Positions 23,140 through 33,287 are shown, counted from the stretch's first letter. The stretch is DNA of 64,000 nucleotides from Anastrepha obliqua (GCF_027943255.1 NC_072897.1:22382044-22446043); one strand, 5' to 3'. Notes: a model not told the origin generated them from the sequence alone. A program made the numbers and translations.

Positions 23140-23429
23140 CCCCCGCTTTTTCTGAAATAGTGTCCGCACAATTTTCTAGTCTACTTGAAAAATCTGCCAC
23201 TTTATTTTCTTTTCCTTTTAGGTATTCTATCTCAAATTGGTATTCTCCTAATTTTAATAGCTATCGCTGGTGCCTAGGTGTCATGTCTTTTCCTTTGTAT
23301 TTGGAATGGAGATATTTAATTGGCTGGTGATCAGTAAGGATTTTAAATTTTTTACCATAGATGTAAGGCCTAAAATAATTTACACTCCACATTATTGCTG
23401 GGAATTCTTTATCCGTTGCAGAATATTTT
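23140..23429 (-). pseudogene. Ty3 RNase H fragment
   Basis: On the minus strand: YSATDKEFPAIMWSVNYFRP, LTDHQPIKYLHSKYKGKD, then an in-frame stop near 23265, then LGEYQFEIEYLKGKENKVAD. This is the RNase H domain of Ty3-type pol. Its start is exactly what should follow SRTLNNHEK at the end of the RT frame at 25612, showing that the sequence between was inserted later. Confidence 0.85.
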
Positions 23430-23501
23430 GAAGTGAAAACTTCTTTAGAATCGTTGGGAGTGATTTGAGGAAAAGTGAAACGAAAAAGCGACCCTCTTGG
23501 C

Positions 23502-23699
23502 TACGAAGCGTTATATTATATGTTGATATAAACGTAGCGACGAACTTAATAAAAATAACTTTTATTTTTTCTTGTGATTCGAACCAAGGATTTTGGATCG
23601 GAAGCTCACATTGCTAGTCGCTCGGCTACCGCGCCATGCTGTCGTCGCTGGCCTGAAAGTTATTTAGTTACGAAGCGTTATATTATATGTTGATATAAA
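23502..23699 (-). repeat. tRNA-like block flanked by 31-bp direct repeats
   Basis: TACGAAGCGTTATATTATAT plus TGTTGATATAA recurs at 23502-23532 and 23669-23699. Between them the minus strand (about 23643-23571) has an A-box-like GTAGCCGAGCGACTAG and a B-box-like GGTTCGAATC, then an A-rich tail. Acceptor-stem pairing is not convincing, so a SINE or decayed tRNA gene is more likely than a working tRNA. The long repeats look like a target duplication. Confidence 0.45.
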
Positions 23700-23735
23700 T
23701 ATTATGTGTTGATATAAATAATTTTTGTGAGCGTG

Positions 23736-23757
23736 TAATTCTCAAAAGGTTTATTAG
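23736..23757 (+). promoter_or_regulatory. snRNA promoter element (PSEA-like), unit 1
   Basis: TAATTCTCAAAAGGTTTATT resembles the fly PSEA of snRNA genes. The same block precedes all four U2-derived units. In unit 3 it lies at -62 to -41, the expected distance. Here the region between it and U2 position about 30 is deleted. Confidence 0.65.
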
Positions 23758-23776
23758 AAAATCTATTGACTAGGTA

Positions 23777-23938
23777 GTGTGGTATCTGTTCTTATCAGCT
23801 TAACATCTGATAGATCCTCCATCGGAGGACACCAAATGTTAAACGGATTTTTGGAAATGGGCGGAGTGTTTTAGAGACTTGCTCTCCACCTCTACCACGG
23901 GTTGGCCCGGTATTGCAGTACCGCCGGGATTTCGGCCT
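23777..23938 (+). pseudogene. U2 snRNA-derived unit 1 (5' end missing)
   Basis: Matches fly U2 from about nucleotide 32 to near the 3' end: GTATCTGTTCTTATCAGC, CATCTGATAG, CCTCCATCGGAGGAC (stem-loop IIb), AAATGTTAAACGGATTTTTG with the Sm-type site ATTTTTGG, and GGCCCGGTATTGCAGTACCG (stem-loop IV). The first 30 nt are absent and the branch-site-pairing GTAGTA is GTGGTA, so it should not work in splicing. An snRNA-type promoter block remains 41 bp upstream. Confidence 0.85.
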
Positions 23939-24165
23939 TGAATAAATACAAGAAGAAATATACTAATACATTTAGCTTTGGTGGGAAGAGGCATAAATTT
24001 TTATATGAATACAAGTAGACGAAAATGGAATTTATTTTTTTTTTTGAAATTTGCATTGTAGGACATTTCTGATTATTTATTGAAAACAGTTTTTTGGTTT
24101 AGATACTGAAAGTCAGTTTAAGTGAATCGGTATAAATATTTCGTACATTAATTTTTGTGAGCGTG

Positions 24166-24187
24166 TAATTCTCAAAAGGTTTATTAG
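24166..24187 (+). promoter_or_regulatory. snRNA promoter element (PSEA-like), unit 2
   Basis: Identical to the element of unit 1, 41 bp before the U2 homology. The preceding AAGTGAATCGGTATAAATAT block is shared with unit 3. Confidence 0.65.
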
Positions 24188-24206
24188 AAAATCTATTGAC
24201 TAGGTA

Positions 24207-24367
24207 GTGTGGTATCTGTTTTTATCAGCGTAACATCTGATAGATCCTCCATCGGAGGACAACAAATGTTAAACTGATTTTTGGAAATGGGCGGAGTGTT
24301 TTAGGGGCTTGCTCTCCACCTCTGACACGGGTTGGCGCGGTATTGCAGTACCGCTGGGATTTCGGCC
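24207..24367 (+). pseudogene. U2 snRNA-derived unit 2 (5' end missing)
   Basis: Same structure and breakpoint as unit 1, about 430 bp downstream: GTGTGGTATCTG start, IIb stem CCTCCATCGGAGGAC, CAACAAATGTTAAACTGATT with the Sm-type site following, and the stem IV region with GGCGCGGTATTGCAGTACCG. Differences from unit 1 are scattered single bases. The 3' flank (AATAAATACAAGAAGAAATA) is also shared, so unit plus flanks duplicated as DNA. Confidence 0.85.
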
Positions 24368-24540
24368 TTGAATAAATACAAGAAGAAATATATTAATACA
24401 TTTAGCTTTGGTGGGAAGAGACATAAATTTTTATATGAATACAAGTAGACGAAAATGGATTTTTTTTTTTTAATTTGCATTGCAGGACATTTCTGATTAT
24501 TTATTGAAAACAGTTTTTTTTTTATTAAAATTGATTATAG

Positions 24541-24998
24541 AAGAAAATTAAATTTTTTCCAAGGTGAATTCATACACTAAGCTAAGTAAAACGTTTCGTA
24601 ATTCAATTTTATGTTGACATCCAAATGTACACGACGGAAGAAAAAAATAACAAATCAGCTGTGTTATTGCTACCACCTCCAAAAGATTCCCCTTGATTTT
24701 TCATATAAAAATTATAAATATCATCACTTGTGACAACTGTACCCAGTCGGTCGACAGTGTGTGAATCATCTTTAAATTCTGCAAGAATACCCTAACCTGC
24801 GCAGCGCACAGTAAAATCGACACAAAGCTGAGCGCAGAGCACAATCGTACAAACACACTAACGTACATACATACATATATACGCTCGAATACATTTTCTT
24901 ACTGTGCTCAGCCAAGGCTGGTAGTCATGCACTGTGGCGATATGAACGCACAAATGCACATACACAGGCACGAACATGAAATCAAACAGCTCGCCGTG
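24541..24998. other. Unassigned block between U2 units
   Basis: Separates the 3' flank of unit 2 from the 5' flank of unit 3. It holds the TTAA (24772-24775) that is occupied by piggyBac in copy A2. No coding motif; part overlaps a minus ORF (24858-25283) without known domains. Confidence 0.5.
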
Positions 24999-25047
24999 TT
25001 TAAGTGAATCGGTATAAATATTTCGTACATTAATTTTTGTGAGCGTG

Positions 25048-25069
25048 TAATTCTCAAAAGGTTTATTAG
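25048..25069 (+). promoter_or_regulatory. snRNA promoter element (PSEA-like), unit 3
   Basis: The TAATTCTCAAAAGG block begins 62 bp upstream of the U2 start ATCGC at 25110, the spacing known for fly snRNA genes. TAATGACAAG at about -34 to -25 sits where the second element (PSEB) should be; no TATA box, as expected for polymerase II snRNA genes. Confidence 0.7.
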
Positions 25070-25109
25070 AAAATGTAATGACAAGGTAGTTTGTTGGTTG
25101 TGTATGGTT

Positions 25110-25226
25110 ATCGCTTCTCGGCCTTATGGCTAAGATCAAAGTGATCAAATGGGCGGAGTGTTTTAGGAGCTTGCTCCACCTCTGCCACGGTTGGCCCGGT
25201 ATTGCAGTACCGCCGGGATTTCGGCC
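25110..25226 (+). pseudogene. U2 snRNA-derived unit 3 (internal deletion)
   Basis: Starts with the U2 5' end, ATCGCTTCTCGGCCTTATGG then CTAAGATCAAAGTG. It jumps after position 34 to ATCAAATGGGCGGAGTG and continues through GGAGCTTGCTCC and GGTATTGCAGTACCGCCGGG. The branch-site sequence, stem-loops IIa and IIb and the Sm site are deleted (about 75 nt), so any transcript could not form a U2 particle. It complements units 1 and 2, which keep the middle but lack the 5' end. Confidence 0.88.
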
Positions 25227-25313
25227 TTGAATAAATACAAGAAGAAATATACAAATACATTTAGCTTTGGTGGGAAGAGACATAAATTTTTATATGAATA
25301 CAAGTAGACGAAA

Positions 25314-25514
25314 ATGGAAGAAATTTGTAAGTCTGTTTCTTCGGTCCGTTTGGGTATTTTTTTTGACAACATCGAAACCAAAGCATTTGTATCATATTTT
25401 ATCTATCATAAGCCACTCGTACATTTGTTGAAATTGAAAACATTGAGGATGAATAATGATAAAATGAAGAAAATAAAATATGAACTTTATAGCAATATTA
25501 TAATGAACCTATAA
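25314..25514 (+). pseudogene. Plus-strand RNase H-like scrap beside U2 unit 3
   Basis: 66 codons. YHKPLVHLLKLKTLRMNNDK and KIKYEL resemble the DHKPL...KLxR..YEL stretch of Ty3-type RNase H, but in the opposite orientation to the surrounding Ty3 element and not from the same family. Too short to be sure. Confidence 0.35.
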
Positions 25515-25605
25515 TTATCCCGCTCCTAATGCTGCTTTCGTCTTATTCTCTCTCAGTTTGTTTTACGGAAGGTTTCACTTCTATCGAGTCTAACCGTTAG
25601 ACTGG

Positions 25606-27500
25606 TATTTTTTATTTTCTCATGGTTATTTAATGTTCTTGAAGCGTAGCACACTGGGTGACCTTCTTGCGATAGTACCGCACCAATCGCATAGTTAAAT
25701 GCATCCGTTGTCAATGTGAATTGTCTATTGAAATCGGGATAACATAGAATAGGATGTGTACTTATTAATGTTTTTAACTTTTCGAAAGCTTCAATGTTTG
25801 TTGGGTCTTTTACATTAATTTTTGTACCTTTCTTTAAGTATTTTGTTATCGGTTGGGCTACTTTCGCATAATCTTTTATGAACTTGCGATAACAACCTGT
25901 TATTCCCAAAAAACTTTTTGTCTGTTTTTCGGTTTTGGGTAATTCTAAGTTTTGGATAATTGTAATTTTATTTGGATTTGGTTTCATGCCATCCTTTGTT
26001 AAAATGTGCCCTAAAAATTCTGTTTTTTTTTTAGAAAATTGCATTTGCTAAACTTGTATCTTCAAATTTTTACTTTCGAGAATTATGAAAATGTCTCTTA
26101 TTGCTATAATATGCTCAGTTAAAGAAGTACTAAAGCTTAGTATATCATCTAAGTATATGTTACCACACAGGTTTTGTTAATATGATCTCTCAAGATTTCA
26201 TTCATCAGCCGTTGCAATGTGGCTGGCGCATTTTTAAGACTAAATGGCATCCTTATAAATTCATATAGACCATGAGGAGTTACGAAGGCAGTTTTTTCTC
26301 TGTCTTCCTCCTTTACTAAAATCTGATGATAGCCTTTCGCTAAGTCTAATGTCGTAAAATATTGCGCTCTACCTAATTTGTCTAGAATTGAGTCTATATT
26401 GGGTAAAGGATATTTGTCGTCTAAGGTTATTTCATTAAGCTTTCTATAATCAATAACTATTCTATATTTTTTTTCGCCTGAATTATCCGATTTTTTTGGG
26501 TACGACTATAAGTGGGCTTGCATATCTTGAATGGTTTTTTCTAATTATACCTTGTTCCTCCATTTCTGTGATCTGCTTCCTTACTTCTGCTTAGTGTTGA
26601 GGTGGGTATCTATATAGCTTTGAATAGATTTGCTGTTGTGTAATGGTTTTTATCTCATGCTGAATTTCTGTTGTATTAGTTAATACATCGCCTTCTCTAA
26701 ACAATAATTTGTTATATCGGTTTAGCAATTTTATAATTTCACTACGTTCTTCATTATTTAAATGATTTAATTGAAGCCTTTCGAATTTAGGATCACCAGT
26801 TTCAAGCATGTAAATTTGATTAAATTTATAGGTATGGGTTATTAATAAAATAAGATATTTTTCCATTTAGTGTTATTTGTCGTTTTTCTATATTTATTTG
26901 GGCATTTAAAAAGTTTAATATATCGATACCTATAATGAAATCATAAGTTCTCCCTTTTAATGGGGTGATCTTCCAACGAATCCTGGCATTGTTAGGTAAA
27001 TTAAATTGCTCCGGGCTTTTTGTATGTACTTCATAATTTATTGTATCTTTATTTGTACTAAATGTTATGGGATATTTTAATTTATATATATCAAATTAAT
27101 TTATTTCCTTATTAATTAAACTGAGACTGGCATCTGTATGTATTAGTGCTACGTATTCTTTATTTACGATCTTTAATGTTATCTTTGGCAGGCATTCAGT
27201 GGCTGCCTCGTAAAAAAATGGTATTATTAATTTCAGGTCCTTCTGGGCTTTGCCTATCCATGTTTAAGCGATCTTGGCCAAACTTATGATTAGGGTGTCC
27301 TGCCACTCGAGGATTGCTATAACACCTTTCAATATTGTCCATTTCCATGGGTTCCGTGCGGTTTTGTCTAGGCGGTTGCCAGCGAACTTGGTTGGAAAAC
27401 GGCCTAGCGTGTCCCACTTGTGGCACACGTTGGAAATGTCTTGGGGTGTTATTATTTCTTTTATCATTTTGGAATCTGTATCTTCCCGAATTATTTAAAG
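25606..27500 (-). pseudogene. Ty3 protease and reverse transcriptase, copy A1
   Basis: On the minus strand: remnant zinc knuckle near 27420; protease-like HTDASLSLIN near 27140; FIIGIDILNF near 26930. RT runs from about 26590, with an in-frame stop just before AEVRKQITEMEEQGII and then [27 protein letters not shown] and [16 protein letters not shown]. The active site [10 protein letters not shown] near 26145 sits after a frameshift, followed by KTEFLGHILTKDGMK near 26030 and ASRTLNNHEK at 25612. Several lesions; the same stop occurs in copy A2, so it predates the duplication. Confidence 0.88.
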
Positions 27501-29799
27501 GATTATTAAAAGCGTTTTGCTCTTCGCGCCTATAAAAATCATTAGTCCACTTATTTCTTTCTTGAAATTGTAGGTTTTTTACAAGTAGACGAAAATGGAA
27601 TTTTTTTTTTAATTTGCATTGCAGGACATTTCTGATTATTTATTGAAAACAGTTTTTTTTTATTAAAATTGATTATAGAAGAAAATTAAATTTTTTCCAA
27701 GGTGAATTCATACACTAAGCTAAGTAAAACGTTTCGTAATTCAATTTTATGTTGACATCCAAATGTACACGACGGAAGAAAAAAATAACAAATCAGCTGT
27801 GTTATTGCTACCACCTCCAAAAGATTCCCCTTGATTTTTCATATAAAAATTATAAATATCATCACTTGTGACAACTGTACCCAGTCGGTCGACAGTGTGT
27901 GAATCATCTTTAACCCTCTAGTGCATAACAGTGCCTTTAGGCAATGCTTGCTTTGCAATAGAATTTTGAATTATTATGTAACTTTTTTATTTGAAAAGTT
28001 AAACGGGCATATTTTATACAGTTTTATGACTCTTTTTTGATATGCAAAGTTTTTACTTCACTCGCCATTATGTAATGAATGGCAGTTGTCCGCGAGAAAC
28101 TGAGGATTGAGCATGCATAAAATAGTTGTGTGAAAAGTGTAAACTTTTAAGTATTTGTTCGCTGTTAATTTATATAAAGAAAGTGATAAAAAAATTCAGG
28201 TAAGTTATTTCATGTATTTTCAATGATATTCAGTTGTCAAAAGTGTTAGCTTTATGTATACTTCATTAGGGTGACTTTTCAAAGTTTCAATGCCTAAAGG
28301 CACCAGCATGCAGTTACCATGTGAATACTCTTTTGTAACGAACTTCTCTCTTTTGAAAATTTTAGAGTTAAAATGAATGGTTGGAAAGAAAAAATGCAAA
28401 ACAAGGTTTCAAGTTTGACTGAAAAAGAAATTGAGGAGTTTCTGAACACTATTGATCTTATAGATGAGGAAGGCAGTGGTGACGTGGTCTCAACGGATGA
28501 TGAAGATATAGATGACGGTATCAACTTGGTTGACAAATTCAGTTTTGGCTGTGGCGAACTGGGCATAAGTGTATCAGATCTAAATTTAACTTTGGTTACG
28601 CCTACAGCTTCCGTAGCTAGGGAAGAATCAAGTGAAAATTTACATGGTGACAGTACACCACCAGCTCCTCCAAAAAGGCCTAAGACGTGCGCAGGGGTCA
28701 GTAGTTATATATTCAGGAGATTTGATGGAAATGTTGTCCAGATGCGACAGAAGGATGAGGAAATAAGCAAAATAGTGTGGAAAAAAAAGCATGAAAGTTC
28801 ATGAAGATCAAATCAAATTCCAATGCCCGGATATGTCTGGTTTCGTACAATTAACTACTCCATATAAGTGTTTTTGCTACTTTGCTGATGAACATTTTTT
28901 TTCTACTATTGCAAATGAAACGAACTTATACGCGAGGCAGAAACTGATAGATACATCTTTTGTATGTACGGCTAATGATATTCGGCGCTATATTGTAATA
29001 CTTATTTTTATGTCAGTTTATAAATATCCAAGTGTTCGGTCATATTGGGGCCGACATGGTTTTGGGGCTATTCGTACAACAATGCCTGTAAACCGTTTCG
29101 AGGAGATAAATAGATTCATACACTTCGCTGATAATGCACAACGACCGGAAAAAAGCTCCGAGGATTATGACGTCATTTATAACGTGAGAAGGGTCATTGA
29201 TCATTTCAATATAAAGTTTTCTTCTATTCCAATGCCTCAAAGATTACACGGTGTGGCAAAAAAAAAAAAATTAAATATACTTTTATGGAGACCTAGCACG
29301 ATTTGTGGCTATAGAAAAACTAAAAAAAATGGTATAGGAGAAATTTCCAATACACCCCCAAAATCTCATTTTATGGCCACAAAACCGTTTTTCAGTAGGT
29401 TGATGTGAAGAATCACTCCTAACTTCGCCAATTTCCATCCGATTTCGAATTTGTTGTTTTAGTTCGAAAGAACAAAAACAAGCCTTTTTGGCAGTGTGTT
29501 GACAATTTTTCTGAAATGACAACTGACGAGACTGTAGACGGAAGTATTCGGAATTTTTTTATTTTTTCTCTATTTTTTCAACTTTGACATCATTTTTGCG
29601 ATATTATCCGATATTGAGGATGTTTTTTAGTACACTACTGTTATAGTGAATTTAATTCTGCGTCGAATGAGCTATATTTGACTGTAATTGAATTAAAATT
29701 CATAAAGTTGTGCGAGTTTTAAGATTTATTTTTTTTACTAATTTTATAGCAAGTGTCAGTATAAACACATCATCAGTACGAAACAGTACCCTTACTATC

Positions 29800-30533
29800 T
29801 TTTTGAGTGGGATAGCCGTGCCCCGAATCGCTATGCAAAATCTGAATGGCCAACACGTCAACTCTACAAAATTGGTCAAAAAAATGTTTTGAACCCTCCA
29901 CTTGTCCGACCAGAAAATGTTATCTTGCCACCACTGCTCCTGAAACTTGGGTATGCGAAGCAGTCTAAAGTCTAAACTAAAAGTCGATGGCGAAGCGTTC
30001 CGTCACCTGAAAGAAGTTGCATTCCCTAAAGTCAGCGATGCAAAGCTAAAAGGAGGTAACACATTATTCTCATATTTGTTAATAGTAGTTTACAGTTTAT
30101 TACAATTTTAGGGATCCTTGTCGGGCCTCAGATTCGAAAACTCATGCGAGATGAGAAATTTACGAGTAAGCTCAGTGCAGTGGAAAGACGGGCATGGGAA
30201 AGTTTTAAATCATTGTGTGAGAAGTTCCTTGGAAATAACAAGAACTCTGATTATGTTGAAGTCGTCAAAGAGTTTTTGAGTGCGTACAAAAAAATGGAAT
30301 GCAATATGTCCATCAAGATACACTTCCTGCACTCACATTTGAATTTTTTCCCGGAAAACCTGGGCCAGATGAGCGATGAACAGGGTGAACGATTTCACCA
30401 GGAGATAGGAGTAATCGAAAAACGTTTTCAAGGGAAGAACTCCATCAACATGCTTGCTGATTACTGCTGGTCCTTGAAACGTAAAACCAGTGATGACTCT
30501 TATAAATGGAGCAGGTCTAGCAAACATTTTTGA
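29800..30533 (+). pseudogene. C-terminal part of a conserved insect repeat-protein family, with intron
   Basis: Before the intron, in shifting frames: FEWDSRAPNRYAKSEWP, NPPLVRPENVILPPLLLKLG, VAFPKVSDAKLKG. A GT-AG intron (30057-30112) is followed by ILVGPQIRKLMRDEKFTSKL, CNMSIKIHFLHSHLNFFPEN, MSDEQGERFHQEIGVIEKRF and MLADYCWSLKR to the stop at 30533. From memory this belongs to a family common in insects and Hydra, with DEHGERFHQD and MLADYCW signatures, usually associated with repeats; the biochemical role is unknown to me. The N-terminal half is absent here but a related one is at 45792-46608. Confidence 0.75.
30057..30112 (+). other. Retained spliceosomal intron
   Basis: GTAACACATT at the start and TTACAATTTTAG at the end, 56 nt. 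Joining the flanks gives a Gly codon across the junction and continues the family sequence (KLKG, then ILVGPQI). This shows the transposon carries genomic, unspliced sequence. Confidence 0.7.
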
Positions 30534-32819
30534 AATGAAGATTAGTTTTTCCCGACATCTTTTAAAATTTTAAACCTGTACTGTTTCGTACTGATGATGT
30601 GTTAATACTGACATTTGCTATAAAATTAGTAAACAAAATAAAATCTTAAAACTCGCACAACTTTATGAATTTTAATTCAATTACAGTCAAATATAGCTCA
30701 TTCGACGCAGAATTAAATTCACTATAACAGTAGTGTACTAAAAAACATCCTCAATATCGGATAATATCGCAAAAATGATGTCAAAGTTGAAAAAATAGAG
30801 AAAAAATAAAAAAATTCCGAATACTTCCGCTTACAGTCTCGTCAGTTGTCATTTCAGAAAAATTGTCAACACACTGTCAAAAAGGCTTGTTTTTGTTCTT
30901 TCGAACTAAAAAAACAAATTCGAAATCGGATGGAAATTGGCGAAGTTAGGAGGGATTGTTCACATCAACCTACTGAAAAACGGTTTTATGGCCATAAAAT
31001 GAGATTTTGGGGGTGTATTGGAAATTTCTCCTATACCATGTTTCTTAGTTTTACTATACCTACAAGTTGTGCTAGGTCTCCATAAAAGTATATTTTCACT
31101 GTCGCACAGTGTTATGCGTTGACGAACAAATGTGCGCAACCAAAATGACGAAAACAAGCATTAGGCAATATATGCCTAATAAGCCACATAAATGGGGGTT
31201 TAAACTATTTGTTTTATGTGATACTAGTGGATTTTCATATCAGTTTGAATTATATTCCGACGCTGGCGATAATAAAATGGAGGAAGAAGTTCCAGATTTA
31301 GGCGCCTCATCGAATGTGGTTGTAAGGTTATCAAAAAACATCACCGAATTTGCAAACCACATACTTTATTTTGACAATTTTTACACGTCGCTGGGCTTAG
31401 TACTTTATCTGGAAAGCAGGGGTATCCATAGCTTAGGAACAATTCGCGCCAATCGTATCATGAATTGTAAACTGGCTACTGACTCTGATTTGAAGCAAAA
31501 TAAGCGCGAGCGTGGTTATTCTGAAGAATTTGTTGGGTCAGCTTATGGAATCGATATATCAACGGTATTGTGGAATGATAATGGAAGCGTCCGTTTTGCT
31601 TCAACTTACGTGGGTATACAACCACACGGCTCCAGTACAGATACATGTTTGCAAAAATCTCGTCGATGGAATCGACGACAAACATTTTACGCATACATTG
31701 ATTGTCCACCTGATGGATAGCCTGATTGGCCGATATAAGATCCGCATAAAGACCCAGAAGTGGACGACCCGTATTTTTTATCATTTGTTAGACATGACAT
31801 TAGTTAATGCGTATGTTCTTTACAATCGTATTAATTCATTGCAACACGAACGCTTGACTCTGGCTGAATTTCGATGTGAAGTGGCAGAAGCTCTCACTAA
31901 AATAGGCCAGGATTCAGTCAAAGGCAGAGGAAGGCCATCAAACTCAAGCAAAGTGGAAAGTTTTGTTGTCGGTAAAAAAAAAGTTATATGCCAATATCAG
32001 ATGTACGTTTTGATAACGTTGGTCACTGGTGTCAATTTCGAGATCGCTCTGCAAAATTCCATTGTAAAAATAAACCTTGTAATTCGCAGACGCAATCTTA
32101 TTGTGAAAAATGCGATATTCCATTATGTAATTCATCCACAAAGAACTGTTTCAAAGAATTTCATACCAAGAAATAACTAATTCAAATACAAGTACATACA
32201 TAAGAAAGTCAAACCAATCATATAATATATATATGATATTTATAAATATATGTATTTATATATCTAATGTACATCTTAATGCAGGCAAAGATAAAAACGA
32301 ATTAAATTATTAAAAAAAAGTAATAAAAAAAATATAACTGAACGATCAAAAACGAAAATATGTGTATACTTTGATACGGTACAATGATACCTTAACTGCA
32401 TGACAGTGCCTTTTGGCAAAAATTTCTTTTCCTAATTTTTGGCAAAACTGTAGGTAAAATATCAAAAGCGATGACGGATTCGTATTCTCTGACGCTGAAT
32501 TAAGCGAAGAAAATTTTTAAATTAAAAATTAAAAAATTATGCACTAGAGGGTTAAATTCTGCCCTAACCTGCGCAGCGCACAGTAAAATCGACACAAAGC
32601 TGAGCGCAGAGCACAATCGTACAAACACACTAACGTACATACATACATATATACGCTCGAATACATTTTCTTACTGTGCTCAGCCAAGGCTGGTAGTCAT
32701 GCACTGTGGCGATATGAACGCACAAATGCACATACACAGGCACGAACATGAAATCAAACAGCTCGCCGTGTTTAAGTGAATCGGTATAAATATTTCGTAC
32801 ATTAATTTTTGTGAGCGTG

Positions 32820-32841
32820 TAATTCTCAAAAGGTTTATTAG
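32820..32841 (+). promoter_or_regulatory. snRNA promoter element (PSEA-like), unit 4
   Basis: Duplicate of 25048-25069, again 62 bp upstream of the U2 start. Confidence 0.7.
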
Positions 32842-32881
32842 AAAATGTAATGACAAGGTAGTTTGTTGGTTGTGTATGGTT

Positions 32882-32999
32882 ATCGCTTCTCGGCCTTATG
32901 GCTAAGATCAAAGTGATCAAATGGGCGGAGTGTTTTAGGAGCTTGCTCCACCTCTGCCACGGGTTGGCCCGGTATTGCAGTACCGCCGGGATTTCGGCC
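32882..32999 (+). pseudogene. U2 snRNA-derived unit 4 (copy of unit 3)
   Basis: Tandem-duplication copy of unit 3 with the same internal deletion. It has one base more (CACGGGTTGG versus CACGGTTGG), which restores the normal U2 sequence there, so unit 3 suffered a later 1-nt loss. Confidence 0.88.
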
Positions 33000-33086
33000 T
33001 TGAATAAATACAAGAAGAAATATACAAATACATTTAGCTTTGGTGGGAAGAGACATAAATTTTTATATGAATACAAGTAGACGAAA

Positions 33087-33287
33087 ATGGAAGAAATTTG
33101 TAAGTCTGTTTCTTCGGTCCGTTTGGGTATTTTTTTTGACAACATCGAAACCAAAGCATTTGTATCATATTTTATCTATCATAAGCCACTCGTACATTTG
33201 TTGAAATTGAAAACATTGAGGATGAATAATGATAAAATGAAGAAAATAAAATATGAACTTTATAGCAATATTATAATGAACCTATAA
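33087..33287 (+). pseudogene. Plus-strand RNase H-like scrap, copy A2
   Basis: Duplicate of 25314-25514 with identical translation in what I compared. Confidence 0.35.

Larger units (their letters stand above)
23430..25605. mobile_element. 2.2-kb insertion carrying U2 snRNA-derived units
   Basis: This segment interrupts the Ty3 RNase H domain. Both junctions carry TATTTT (23424-23429 and 25606-25611), a possible 6-bp duplication; the frame is restored to within one base. Interior: a tRNA-like block, U2 unit 1, U2 unit 2, an unassigned 450-bp block, U2 unit 3, and a plus-strand RNase H-like scrap. The ends share GAAGTGAAA(A/C)CTTC but no full inverted repeat. The right end has the palindrome GTCTAACCGTTAGAC. 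The mobilising mechanism is unknown. Confidence 0.6.
24440..27576. repeat. 3.1-kb tandem duplication, copy A1
   Basis: Runs from ACAAGTAGACGAAAATGG (24441) through U2 unit 3 and Ty3 RT/protease to TTGAAATTGTAGGTT near 27575. Copy A2 starts at about 27577 with the same ACAAGTAGACG block and ends at about 35345. Without the piggyBac inside A2 both are about 3.13 kb. By eye they differ at few positions, for example a 9-base stretch near 24786 and a short zinc-knuckle deletion near 35193. Confidence 0.9.
29247..31111 (+). mobile_element. DNA transposon with about 540-bp inverted repeats and TTA duplication
   Basis: Left arm 29247-29789 and right arm 30578-31111 are long inverted copies. Termini are CACGGTGTGGC and CACTGTGCGAC, and TTA lies at 29244-29246 and 31112-31114. 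Removing the element and one TTA restores the piggyBac codons AGA TTA TGC GTT GAC. A 3-bp duplication with CAC ends fits CACTA-type (CMC) or PIF/Harbinger-like transposons; the coding content does not settle it. Confidence 0.85.
28373..32176 (+). pseudogene. piggyBac transposase split by a nested transposon
   Basis: The N-terminal acidic region (28373-28804, LIDEEGSGDVVSTDDEDIDD) leads, with a frame overlap near 28795, into CFCYFADEHFFSTIANETN and IFMSVYKYPSVRSYWGRHGF. The frame stops at PMPQRL (29243) and resumes after 31111 as LCVDEQMCATKMTKTSIRQY, the first catalytic Asp. YFDNFYTSLG (second Asp) lies near 31370. A lesion near 31690 removes the GGVD motif; LMDSLIGRYKIRIKTQKWTT follows. The Cys-rich C-terminus (CKNKPCNSQ, YCEKCDIPLCNSSTKNCF) is at 32060-32170 in another frame. 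Confidence 0.93.
27914..32551 (+). mobile_element. piggyBac-like transposon with TTAA duplication
   Basis: Ends are CCCTCTAGTGCATAA (27914-27928) and its exact inverted copy (32537-32551), each flanked by TTAA (27910-27913 and 32552-32555). Subterminal CAGTGCCTTTAGGCA and CAGTGCCTTTTGGCA also mirror each other. The unoccupied site is visible at 24772-24775 in copy A1. The interior is a piggyBac transposase gene split by a second transposon. Confidence 0.95.

Noticed and set aside
25600..25612. Helitron end at the right junction of the U2 segment because of the palindrome GTCTAACCGTTAGAC
   Set aside because: No CTRR terminus follows and the left end does not begin with TC between A and T.
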